Below are positions 1 to 7,460 of a stretch of 64,000 bases of DNA, in pieces. A model generated the notes under the pieces. That model had not been told where the DNA came from. It searched no databases and saw only the letters and a program-made list of their open reading frames with translations. The translations under genes and the position numbers were made by a program. Origin of the DNA: an uncultured bacterium. Its GTDB lineage: Bacteria; Actinomycetota; Actinomycetes; S36-B12; CAIYMF01. The stretch covers positions 70,096 to 134,095 of the forward strand of contig CAIKEU010000101.1 in NCBI GenBank assembly GCA_903826575.1. Reading direction: 5' to 3'. Position 1 is the stretch's first letter. The number at the start of each line of letters is the position of its first letter.

Positions 1-127
1 TCGTTAGTTCGATGGCGGTGACAGCCCACGGCGTGAGTCCGCGCGAGGCGATCTTGATGGTGACGACGGACGATCCCCAGCAGGCGGTCGCGGCGACAAG
101 TGCGAGCAGTTCCTTACGCACTCGCAT
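1..127 (-). CDS. EamA/DMT-family transporter, N-terminal fragment
   Basis: Reading leftward from the ATG at 127 gives 42 codons that are open to the window edge, so this is the 5' part of a gene continuing outside. The translation starts MRVRKELLALVAATACWGSS and continues with VVTIKIASRGLTPWAVTAIELT. The pattern hydrophobic helix, then CWGSS, then a second amphipathic segment ending in P-A-like loop is the usual first helix of drug/metabolite transporters of the EamA type, where W-G-[ST] sits in the first membrane span. Family assignment rests only on this N-terminus; substrate unknown. Confidence 0.55.
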   Translation of the reverse strand, partial: MRVRKELLALVAATACWGSSVVTIKIASRGLTPWAVTAIELT

Positions 128-200
128 TGTTAGCCATTCGTAAGTGAGTTGGTGGGTGAAGTCATTCGAAAGTCATCGCGGTCATTCAAGGTGATCGCGA

Positions 201-539
201 TCAGACTCGTTCCTTGTCGTTTACCGATCCGCTGTTCGCTGTCGATTTCGGCACGGCCAGCCGATAAGCGATAGCAGCCCCGATCGCTGCCACAGCAAAT
301 ACGGATGGCCACGCGCCGATGAGGTGTCCGAGGGGGTGGGAAAGCACGAATAGGCCGAAGGCGATCGCTACCACTGCGAGGGTTCGGCCAACGCCAGAAA
401 ACTGATACATCCACCATGCGCACAGTACGCCGCCGGACACTAGAACAACCCCGCCAAGTGCGCGGTTGCCGGTGAAGGAAGCGACAGCAAAACCAATGAT
501 CAGCGTTGCTGCAGTGAGTACCGAAATTCGCTTGCGCAT
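201..539 (-). CDS. Small integral membrane protein, unknown function
   Basis: A 112-residue protein made almost wholly of hydrophobic segments: roughly residues 7-24, 28-46, 50-68 and 74-93, giving three or four membrane spans, followed by a short polar C-terminal tail (KSTANSGSVNDKERV). It begins MRKRIS, so positive-inside predicts a cytoplasmic N-terminus. No family is recognised. A TAGGCT -10 box ends six bases before the ATG and there is no Shine-Dalgarno sequence, which supports this start and suggests a leaderless mRNA. A longer open frame on the same strand overlaps it in another phase but is polar, Arg-rich and looks like a shadow. Confidence 0.7.
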   Translation of the reverse strand: MRKRISVLTAATLIIGFAVASFTGNRALGGVVLVSGGVLCAWWMYQFSGVGRTLAVVAIAFGLFVLSHPLGHLIGAWPSVFAVAAIGAAIAYRLAVPKSTANSGSVNDKERV

Positions 540-545
540 GTAGCC

Positions 546-551
546 AGCCTA
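546..551 (-). promoter_or_regulatory. -10 box, leaderless promoter of the 201-539 gene
   Basis: TAGGCT on the minus strand, six bases before the ATG at 539. No good -35 is seen. Confidence 0.45.
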
Positions 552-653
552 GCCGCGCAGGTCTACTGCCCCTTAACACGTAGTCTGTTCCGACAACAGG
601 CCCTCATGGAACCGATCCTTGATCGCCCGCGTCTCAGGCCCGTGACTACTTCT

Positions 654-1145
654 ATGAGACCTACTGGGCGTTTTTATGCGCTGACCGCGAGTTCGGCGCT
701 CTGCGCCCTACTCCTGGCAGGTTGTGGCAGTCGGACAGCGACTACGTCATCGGCCTGGTCGACTCCTTCGTCTAGCCCTGAGCCGGTCACTTTGCACGAC
801 TCGGATAACGGCAAGACGATCAACGCGTTCGTCGGACAACAGATTACGGTTCGACTCGGGGGGCCGACGGTTGCGGGCTCGACGTATTGGCAGTTTGCGA
901 CCGTTCCGTCGGGAGTCTTGACCTCTCAGGGCGATCAAGTGGTGGACGCGGCCAGCCAGTCTGCACAGCCAAGCGGCGGTCTGATCAATCCGCCCGGAAT
1001 GGGCATGGGCACAGTGAGTCTGACTGTTCAGGTCGCTGGTGTTGGCACGCAAGTTATAACGGCACACCGAGATTCTTGTGGCGAGGCGTTGATGTGCGCC
1101 CCAGGAATCGGCGATTTCAAAGTAACGATCAACGCGGCCGGCTAG
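654..1145 (+). CDS. Secreted lipoprotein, distantly chagasin-like
   Basis: The ATG at 654 gives a 163-residue protein with a standard lipoprotein signal: MRPTGRF, a hydrophobic stretch, then LLAG-C as the lipobox. An in-frame ATG at 606 would put 16 extra polar residues in front of the signal, so 654 is preferred. After a Ser/Thr-rich spacer the domain reads V-T-L-H-D-S-D-N-G-K-T, V-G-Q-Q-I-T-V-R-L, G-S-T-Y-W-Q-F and G-M-G-T-V-S-L-T-V. This order (Gly/Trp loop, then a Gly-rich loop, then a C-terminal strand pair) resembles the immunoglobulin-like chagasin/I42 protease-inhibitor fold, but the canonical NPTTG and RPW loops are not intact. Two C-terminal cysteines five residues apart may form a disulfide. 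Function is inferred only weakly. Confidence 0.7.
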   Translation: MRPTGRFYALTASSALCALLLAGCGSRTATTSSAWSTPSSSPEPVTLHDSDNGKTINAFVGQQITVRLGGPTVAGSTYWQFATVPSGVLTSQGDQVVDAASQSAQPSGGLINPPGMGMGTVSLTVQVAGVGTQVITAHRDSCGEALMCAPGIGDFKVTINAAG

Positions 1146-1166
1146 TAGGTCTGCGCCCTTGTCGCA

Positions 1167-2018
1167 TCAGCCGCACTGCCATGTGAAGCCAGTAGTGGAG
1201 ATGCTATGCGCCGTTAGTTCACTTGATGGCCGCTCCCAGTACAAGATCCCCATGTCACCCCACATCATGTTGGCGGCGTGATCTGAGTCCACCTGAGCGA
1301 GTAGCTCAAGATCCTTGGACAGGATTCGATAGGAATCTGAGTCTCGGGTGAAGGTGTCGGGATCGATGGCACGGCCCATGGCCTCGGCCGCCTCGAACTC
1401 GACCGCATCCTGAATTGGATGTGCCTGGCCGCCGAGTTGGTGCCTGCCGCCTACCGAGTGCATCAGGTCGCCCAAAGCGGCCTCAAACGTCTCCATGTTC
1501 TCTGGAGTGACTGTCCGCCACCCGTCACCAAGAACCGGGTGGTTGTACGACGGCGGCGTAGCGATGACGACTCCGGTCAGTGGCACCTCGGTGAAAACTG
1601 TCAGCCCCTCGGGTACTGCGGCGGCAGCGCCCTGACCATCGGTCACATGAACAATCCGCTGACCAGCCTGAGTCGACGGATCCCAGAACCCAACTGTTCC
1701 GTAGTCGTTGTTGAAATGACCGTCGAAGTAGAAGAACGCTAGGTGTCCTGACGCCGGAAGGCTCAGGTCGACGAGAAGTTCATTGGCCATTGCGCAGTCG
1801 ACGGTTAACACGTGACCAAGTGGGCCATGTCCATCCCAGATCGGCCACGGCTGTGATCCAAGGGCAGGCACACCACCCAACTTTCCCAGGACCCTATCGC
1901 CGGGTTGAGCTGGCTGCAGCGAGATCGCGGGCTTAATCAGCGCTGACCAAGCTTCGGCAAAATCTGCCGGAAAGTGGGAGGCTGCCAACGAGGTCAATTG
2001 CTCCGCGGTAATTGTCAT
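1167..2018 (-). CDS. YwqG-like protein, DUF1963 family
   Basis: A 283-residue soluble protein. The stretch G-D-R-V-L-G-K-L-G-G-V-P followed by W-P and later G-H-L-A-F-F-Y-F-D-G matches the usual core of DUF1963/YwqG proteins (a Gly-Gly-x-Pro x-x-P-x-x-W-P motif and a hydrophobic F-F-x-x-D strand). Members are widespread in bacteria, often as single genes, with no established biochemical role. The ATG at 2018 is preceded by TAGATT six bases upstream and no ribosome site. The gene is convergent with the lipoprotein, with only 21 bases between stops. Function unknown. Confidence 0.7.
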   Translation of the reverse strand: MTITAEQLTSLAASHFPADFAEAWSALIKPAISLQPAQPGDRVLGKLGGVPALGSQPWPIWDGHGPLGHVLTVDCAMANELLVDLSLPASGHLAFFYFDGHFNNDYGTVGFWDPSTQAGQRIVHVTDGQGAAAAVPEGLTVFTEVPLTGVVIATPPSYNHPVLGDGWRTVTPENMETFEAALGDLMHSVGGRHQLGGQAHPIQDAVEFEAAEAMGRAIDPDTFTRDSDSYRILSKDLELLAQVDSDHAANMMWGDMGILYWERPSSELTAHSISTTGFTWQCG

Positions 2019-2024
2019 AAGACG

Positions 2025-2030
2025 AATCTA
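2025..2030 (-). promoter_or_regulatory. -10 box, leaderless promoter of the DUF1963 gene
   Basis: TAGATT on the minus strand, six bases before the ATG at 2018. Confidence 0.45.
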
Positions 2031-2117
2031 AATGGCGACGGTCGTCACTGCACGGTGTCTTGACCGTGTGTGCACGGTAGATTCACGTGGCCCGCCTAGC
2101 GAAATGAGGATCACGGC

Positions 2118-2912
2118 ATGACCAGTCAGCAGGTACCCGTCGTAACAATCGATGAGGTGCTGCCACTTCGACGAGGTTCGGGAACGGGACCCCATATCGC
2201 TGTGGTGGTCTCACTCAATTTCCCAGATTTGATTGATTCGGTTGCCGAGCTTGTGCGCAGGTACGGTCGAAGCGCTCTTCAATACCTGGAAGACAACGAC
2301 GCTGAGTGGACGCTGTTTGATACGTCTGGGGCGCTACCTGATTCGGTCGATCTGGAGAGTTTCGACGGACTGCTTGTTTTAGGTGGTGGGGATGTTGACT
2401 CTGAGATCTACGGAGTTGCCGGGCCCGTTCCGGACGAATACGGCGTCGATGCCGCGGCCGATCACTTCTCACTGGAGCTCATTAGGAGGGCCATTGACGG
2501 GGGAGTCCCGACCCTTGGTATCTGTCGCGGCTCTCAACTCATGAATGTCGCGTACGGTGGGACGTTGATTCCCGATATCGCTGAGACCGGAACTCATCAC
2601 GGAAAGCACGACGGCGAACTCATGATTGATGAGACGGTGGCCATCAATCCTGACTCGAGACTCGCGCAGATCCTGCGAACGTCGACGGTCGTCGGTAAGA
2701 CGGGTCATCATCAAGCGGTTGCGACAGTTGCAGCGGACTTTCGAGTATCGGCCACTGCGCAAGATGGCGTCGTTGAAGGGATTGAACACATGAGCTCTTG
2801 GGCTATCGGTGTTCAGTGGCACCCGGAAGACACCACCGCACGTCAAGATTCTGCGACGCCGCTCTTCTCTGCCTTTGTTGATGAGTGCGCGCGACGTCAA
2901 ACCTCGGCCTAG
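2118..2912 (+). CDS. Gamma-glutamyl hydrolase, class I glutamine amidotransferase-like (peptidase C26, PuuD type)
   Basis: A 264-residue class I amidotransferase-fold enzyme. The nucleophile elbow L-G-I-C-R-G-S-Q carries the catalytic Cys, followed by N-V-A-Y-G-G-T-L; the C-terminal G-V-Q-W-H-P-E-D supplies the His-Glu pair, completing the triad. This combination (GICRGxQxxN...GGTL...QWHPE) is typical of the peptidase C26 group, which cleaves gamma-glutamyl bonds, for example in gamma-glutamyl-GABA during putrescine breakdown. No other polyamine genes are nearby, so the actual substrate is open. A Shine-Dalgarno-like ATGAGGA lies about ten bases before the ATG. A TAGATT at 2078-2083 may be its -10 element. 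Confidence 0.8.
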   Translation: MTSQQVPVVTIDEVLPLRRGSGTGPHIAVVVSLNFPDLIDSVAELVRRYGRSALQYLEDNDAEWTLFDTSGALPDSVDLESFDGLLVLGGGDVDSEIYGVAGPVPDEYGVDAAADHFSLELIRRAIDGGVPTLGICRGSQLMNVAYGGTLIPDIAETGTHHGKHDGELMIDETVAINPDSRLAQILRTSTVVGKTGHHQAVATVAADFRVSATAQDGVVEGIEHMSSWAIGVQWHPEDTTARQDSATPLFSAFVDECARRQTSA

Positions 2913-2930
2913 TGGGTCGTGGCCCAACGT

Positions 2931-2936
2931 CATAGA
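2931..2936 (+). promoter_or_regulatory. -10 box, leaderless promoter of the membrane-protein operon
   Basis: TAGAGT, eight bases before the ATG at 2945; the G-rich gap is a poor ribosome site. Confidence 0.4.
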
Positions 2937-2944
2937 GTGGGGGC

Positions 2945-3694
2945 ATGAACGCTGGTGCTTGGGGACTTCTGCTCTCGTCGTTTCTTGCCTCAGCGGTCGA
3001 GACGGTCGAGGCATTCACGATCGTGCTGGCGGCCGGAATAACTCGTGGCTGGAAGTCCACGATGTTGGGCGTTGTTGCAGCCCTCGGAGCGCTTGCAGGT
3101 CTCGTCGCATTGCTTGGCCCAGGGCTTGTCGCGATCCCAATCGACGTATTGCGTCTCGTGGTTGGCGCGCTCCTGCTGATCTTCGGTTTGCAGTGGCTGC
3201 GTAAAGCAATCCTGCGCGCTAGTGGATATAAAGCCATGCATGATGAGGTCGCCATTTTTGCCCGCGAGGCCGCCGAGGCGCGCGAGAATCCGCCAACAGA
3301 TCCGTCAGCATTCGATCAGTATGCATTCAGCCTCAGTTTCAAGGGTGTCTTTCTTGAAGGGCTTGAAGTCGTCTTCATTGTTCTGACTTTTGGGGCCATT
3401 CACGGAAACATCCCGTTAGCCGCCCTTGGAGCTGGAATCGCAGTCCTCCTGGTCGTCATTGTTGGGCTAGCCGTACGCGCGCCACTGTCCAAGGTGCCGG
3501 AGAACACTCTTAAGTTCGCCGTTGGCATCATGCTGACCTCGTTTGGAATTTTCTGGGGTGCTGAAGGTGCTGGGATCACGTGGCCGGGTAACGATGCGGC
3601 ACTGCCTGCGATTGTTCTCGTGACTGCCGGTTGTGCACTCGTAGCGGCCGCAGCGATGAAGCGTGAACGCGGCGGCGTGGCGGTAACAGCATGA
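2945..3694 (+). CDS. Multi-spanning membrane protein, COG4280/FTR1-like
   Basis: A 249-residue integral membrane protein with about seven hydrophobic segments. Two acidic motifs lie at the starts of its two halves: S-A-V-E-T-V-E-A-F in the first helix and F-L-E-G-L-E-V-V-F near residue 137. The second closely resembles the REGLE motif of iron permease FTR1, and the internal duplication of an E-x-x-E motif is typical of COG4280 and related cation-transport folds. I infer a metal or cation transport role, not proven. A polar loop (about residues 97-123) separates the halves. The next gene starts inside its stop codon (ATGA overlap), so the pair is translationally coupled. Confidence 0.6.
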   Translation: MNAGAWGLLLSSFLASAVETVEAFTIVLAAGITRGWKSTMLGVVAALGALAGLVALLGPGLVAIPIDVLRLVVGALLLIFGLQWLRKAILRASGYKAMHDEVAIFAREAAEARENPPTDPSAFDQYAFSLSFKGVFLEGLEVVFIVLTFGAIHGNIPLAALGAGIAVLLVVIVGLAVRAPLSKVPENTLKFAVGIMLTSFGIFWGAEGAGITWPGNDAALPAIVLVTAGCALVAAAAMKRERGGVAVTA

Positions 3695-3900
3695 CTGCAG
3701 TTAAGAACTTCCTTGCCTTCCTCTATGACTTTGTTGTTGGTGATGATTGGCGGATGTCACTGGCGGTGATCGTTGGGCTGGGGTTCACGGCCGTTGCGGT
3801 GCGAAGTGGATTGAACCCTTGGTGGCTCCTGCCGCTGTTTGTCATTGCAGGTCTGGGTATTTCACTGCGTCGAGTCGTTCGTAAGAATAGAGAATTGTGA
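3691..3900 (+). CDS. Small two-helix membrane protein
   Basis: A 69-residue protein with hydrophobic segments at about 22-38 and 44-58, ending in a basic tail (RRVVRKNREL). The ATG overlaps the stop of the preceding COG4280-like gene, and its own stop overlaps the SDR start, so the three genes form one tight transcription unit. The consistent coupling suggests it is an accessory subunit or partner of the larger membrane protein. No family recognised. Confidence 0.65.
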   Translation: MTAVKNFLAFLYDFVVGDDWRMSLAVIVGLGFTAVAVRSGLNPWWLLPLFVIAGLGISLRRVVRKNREL

Positions 3901-4700
3901 TGTCTGGGTCGGGTCGCCTCGACGGACAGATTGCCATCGTTTCCGGTGCCAGTAGGGGAATTGGCCGCGCTATCGCGATTGCTTTTGCCACGCAGGGAGC
4001 CAAGGTTGCCGTTCTTGGGCGCACGGTTGATGGACTTCACGAAACAGTTCGCCAATGCGCGGGCCTGCCAGGGATGGCGCTGGCATTCGCTTGCGATGTT
4101 CGTCGTGAGGAAGACATTGAAGCTGCGGTGCTGTCCGTTCAGCAAACGTGGGGTCGCATCGACATCCTGGTCAACAATGCGGGCATCGACGACGACACCT
4201 CGTTCCTAGAGGTCGATCGGGCCCGTTGGCGCGACATCATAGATACCAACCTGACGTCCACGTTTGTTTTTTCTCAAGAAGTCGCTCGGGTGATGAAACA
4301 GCAGGGTGGTGGAGTCATCTTGCATACCGCATCGATCGACGGCAGCGGCGGTGATGGCCCCTTCGCGGCGTACAACTCGTCCAAGGCCGGACTTCTTGGA
4401 TTGAATCGCACGATGGCCCTTGAACTGGCGCAATTTGGTATTCGCTCGAATTGCGTCAGCCCTGGCTTTACCAAGACGGATATGACAGCTGCTGCCGCGG
4501 GGCCCGAACTCATGGACTACCTCGAGAATTCATTCGATCGCGTTCCGATGCGGCGACTTGTTCTGCCTGAAGAGGTTGCGGCAGCGTTCGTCTTTCTCGC
4601 CAGCAGCGAAGCCAGTGCGATTACCGGAATTGATTTACGAGTAGACGCGGGCCTGACAGCCAACTGGTACATCTTGGAGACGTTGCCCAAGAGCTCGTGA
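3900..4700 (+). CDS. SDR-family oxidoreductase (FabG-like)
   Basis: A 266-residue classical short-chain dehydrogenase. The NAD(P) motif S-G-A-S-R-G-I-G is at residues 17-24, N-N-A-G follows the fourth strand, the catalytic Ser is in H-T-A-S-I-D-G and the Y-x-x-x-K pair in Y-N-S-S-K. The C-terminal G-I-D-L-R-V-D-A-G-L is the usual FabG-like ending. Substrate cannot be told from sequence; 3-oxoacyl-ACP reductases, sugar and alcohol dehydrogenases all look like this. An ATG at 3900 overlaps the previous stop (TGATG); a GTG one codon earlier is also possible. It ends twelve bases from the stop of the convergent ion-channel gene. Confidence 0.8.
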   Translation: MSGSGRLDGQIAIVSGASRGIGRAIAIAFATQGAKVAVLGRTVDGLHETVRQCAGLPGMALAFACDVRREEDIEAAVLSVQQTWGRIDILVNNAGIDDDTSFLEVDRARWRDIIDTNLTSTFVFSQEVARVMKQQGGGVILHTASIDGSGGDGPFAAYNSSKAGLLGLNRTMALELAQFGIRSNCVSPGFTKTDMTAAAAGPELMDYLENSFDRVPMRRLVLPEEVAAAFVFLASSEASAITGIDLRVDAGLTANWYILETLPKSS

Positions 4701-4712
4701 ATCACGCCGTTT

Positions 4713-7313
4713 TTAGTGGAACTTGGCCCAGTATGTAAAGATGATCGCCAAAACGCCAAGTGGGTAAAGGACTCTGGCAATGGCGTCAAGTCGGCGTCCT
4801 GCGTTCAGCGAGCCGTCCTCGTTCAGTTTGTGGCTGAAGATTCCTTCGAGTACGACGAGTGCAGACAGCGCGATGAAGGCGTAATACGCCCATTGAATGG
4901 CCACTGAGTAGTCGACGTTCGGCAACGACGCGGTGACGTCGTTGAGCATGACGGCGCCCGTCAGAATTCCTGTCACGCCGAAGGAGACTCGTGTGGCTAG
5001 GTCGCTGCCGGGTGTCCACAAAGCGATGTACGTAACCAACACGAGCAAAATGAGTGGAAGAACGTTCTTCACCAGGAACGAGTTAACGTCTCGGCTGATG
5101 GTCGTCTCGGTTACGAACTGGGAGTAGGTCGTCGTTGTTGTTGCAGTATCTACGACCGTGGGATCGCCGAGCGCCGCGGAACTGCCAATGGACTGCTGGA
5201 AGAAGTCGACACTACGGGCTTGCCAGTTTGGAATGTTGTCGATCGTTTTGCCGACGTTCACTCCAGATTGCAATCTGTCTGTATTGGACGTCGTTAGCAA
5301 ATCCGGATCGGGCGCGTAGATCAACTGCGTCGCGGGTGCGTCAACGTTTTGGACGGTGATGTCGAGAATCTGGGTGTCGAATGGGAAGTCAGAGAAGTCC
5401 AACTGCGCTTTGAACGTTCCTTGAATTCGATAGAGGTCGTAGTGTTCTCCGATTGGCCCGATGACAGACTTTACCGGCTTGCCCAGGTCGATCGGACTGC
5501 TCGCGTTGACGAATTCGATATTGGGCGCGCGCTCGTCGCCGCGGTACTTAACCCAGACGAATGCGTCCGCGAAGAATGTTCCGGAACCGGTGTCTAGCTG
5601 ACCAATTTCGTTGATGTTGACGCCGATTCGGACGAGCGATTGTCGCTCGTACTCCGTGCCCGCGATAGAGACGATGCGTCCCTCCTTGCGCGCTTGTGCG
5701 AGTTCCTGGTCAGTCATTTGATCGACCAAACCGAGTTGCAGATAAGCGGGCTCTAGGCTCGGCTGTCCGGTGGCCGTTGCATTCCAGCCGCGAAGAATCG
5801 CGGTGGGCATGACCGCGGAATGGTTGTCGTTAAAGTAGACCGGCGCTGAAATACCTGCGAATGCCGTCTTCGGTGAGGTTGCAGAAGCCAACGCGGCACG
5901 AATGTCTTGCCGATCTAAATCCAATGTGTCCGGCGATAGTGCTTGTTCTATCCGCAGACTCGCCTGCTTGATCAAGTCCACCGCTTGGTAGGTCGTCGGG
6001 GTTAGCCACGTGCTTCGTAGTCCGCTCTTTTCTTCAAGCTCGCGAATTACACGAACTGCTCGACCCGTCAACGCTTCCTTCGCGACGGGTACGGCGACAA
6101 AGATCTTGGTGATGTCGGTAACTGCGTTGGGGCCCTTGCCGAGTTGGCTGACAAGATCACCGGCACCCATGGAGTCAGACCCGGCGATCGTTCCGGTATA
6201 ACCTCTAGCCCGCAGGGCCTTGATGAGTTCAACTCCGATGTCGACATTGGCCATCAGGATGACGGGACCGGTTGGCCCCTTGGCTTGGGCTGCCTTGAAC
6301 TCACGCATGGCTCGATCGACCCATGGCTGCATCGCCGCTACCGATGAGTAGTTCGAGGGAATCAGAACATCACCGGATAGATCTCGGCCATCGCGAACGA
6401 ATGCATTGGTAAATGCTCGTCGAAGTGATGTCCCGTACTCATTTCCAATGCTGATGACGAAGGCGTGCTTTTCTGCGTTGTTCGCCAAAACAATCGCCGC
6501 CAGGCCGGATGCCTCTTGGGTGTTGTCGAACACCGTTCTAAATGCCCATGGCTGCCCCTGCGTGACTTGATCGGCTGTTGCCGACGGGGTGATGACGGGA
6601 ATGTGAGCTTGGTTGTAGAGCGGGAATGTGGCCAGCGAGGTGGTCGAGCGTCGATGGCCGATAACGGCCAAAACCTTGTTTTCGCTGACAATCTGCTTGG
6701 CAATGTTGACTGCTTTGGTGACATCGTTCTTATCGTCATAGACGAGAAGTTCGATCGGGTGGCCATCAATGCCGCCTTCTGCGTTGATTGCTGCCACCGC
6801 GGCCTGAGCTGCTCGTGTGGATTCCCCGTCGTTGCTTTCACCGGTGCTCGCATCGACGATGGCCAAGTAGACGGGCGCGGATGGACGACTCAGCAGCAGG
6901 TACCCGGCGAATAGTGATGCCAACAGTGCGATCGCGGTTGCGACGATCCATCGCCGCTGGCGCTTGGTCTCGGCGTGATGGGGTGCGGCGAACTCCTCCA
7001 GATTGAAGTTGTCGGGAGGCGGTTCTGCGTGGCGAATCAGAATTGTGGGTTCGACCGAATCGATATCTCCAAGGGCAGCGATCTGTTCTGCCTGAGCCTG
7101 AGAAGGTACGAAGAATTGGGCTCGCTCTAGTGCATATTTCTTCTCGGCGGGATTCGAGGACAGGGTTGCGACCCACTGCCATGCCGGAACGTACTCGTCA
7201 TCGGCTCGTAGCGCCTCACGCAGAAGGATGTGAGCGTCCTCGAGTTCGTCATTACGAAGTGCGTGGATTGCCTGCACGGTGCGCTCGGCGGCAGTGTGTG
7301 TGTCCCTAGCCAC
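4713..7313 (-). CDS. TPR-like / periplasmic binding domain / pentameric ligand-gated ion channel fusion
   Basis: An 866-residue, cysteine-free multidomain protein. Residues 7-85 are TPR-like helix pairs (A-L-R-A-D-D-E-Y-V-P-A-W-Q-W). A membrane anchor spans about 122-142. Residues 147-515 form a type I periplasmic binding domain of the branched-chain amino-acid receptor kind (A-A-V-A-A-I-N-A-E-G-G-I-D-G, V-I-G-H-R-R-S-T-T, I-P-V-I-T-P-S-A-T). Residues about 550-742 are a Cys-loop-type ligand-binding domain with the diagnostic F-P-F-D Pro-loop at 643-646. Four spans follow: M1 747-767, M2 772-795, M3 802-824, M4 841-863. In M2 my alignment puts Ser777 at 2', Thr781 at 6' and Leu784 at 9', matching known pores; -1' is Thr, not Glu, so ion selectivity is unclear. 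The anchor leaves the TPR part inside and both sensory domains outside. The GTG start has GAGGAG upstream. It follows the GGDEF-EAL gene on the same strand. Confidence 0.88.
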   Translation of the reverse strand: MARDTHTAAERTVQAIHALRNDELEDAHILLREALRADDEYVPAWQWVATLSSNPAEKKYALERAQFFVPSQAQAEQIAALGDIDSVEPTILIRHAEPPPDNFNLEEFAAPHHAETKRQRRWIVATAIALLASLFAGYLLLSRPSAPVYLAIVDASTGESNDGESTRAAQAAVAAINAEGGIDGHPIELLVYDDKNDVTKAVNIAKQIVSENKVLAVIGHRRSTTSLATFPLYNQAHIPVITPSATADQVTQGQPWAFRTVFDNTQEASGLAAIVLANNAEKHAFVISIGNEYGTSLRRAFTNAFVRDGRDLSGDVLIPSNYSSVAAMQPWVDRAMREFKAAQAKGPTGPVILMANVDIGVELIKALRARGYTGTIAGSDSMGAGDLVSQLGKGPNAVTDITKIFVAVPVAKEALTGRAVRVIRELEEKSGLRSTWLTPTTYQAVDLIKQASLRIEQALSPDTLDLDRQDIRAALASATSPKTAFAGISAPVYFNDNHSAVMPTAILRGWNATATGQPSLEPAYLQLGLVDQMTDQELAQARKEGRIVSIAGTEYERQSLVRIGVNINEIGQLDTGSGTFFADAFVWVKYRGDERAPNIEFVNASSPIDLGKPVKSVIGPIGEHYDLYRIQGTFKAQLDFSDFPFDTQILDITVQNVDAPATQLIYAPDPDLLTTSNTDRLQSGVNVGKTIDNIPNWQARSVDFFQQSIGSSAALGDPTVVDTATTTTTYSQFVTETTISRDVNSFLVKNVLPLILLVLVTYIALWTPGSDLATRVSFGVTGILTGAVMLNDVTASLPNVDYSVAIQWAYYAFIALSALVVLEGIFSHKLNEDGSLNAGRRLDAIARVLYPLGVLAIIFTYWAKFH

Positions 7314-7460
7314 GCGGTGCGCTCCTCATATCCCGTAAGGAAGAATTTCCGTCGCAAAAATGACAGACGCAAAACAACGGATCTTTCCATGGGAGATTAC
7401 CGCGCACGCCAAAAAGTTGCCCCAAGGACGTACTGCTTTTGTCTGACGGTGTGGGATTTG

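Noticed and set aside
130-579. 149-codon minus-strand frame over the small membrane protein
   Set aside because: Composition is Arg/Cys/Trp-rich and shadow-like; the 112-codon frame in the other phase is a coherent membrane protein with its own promoter.
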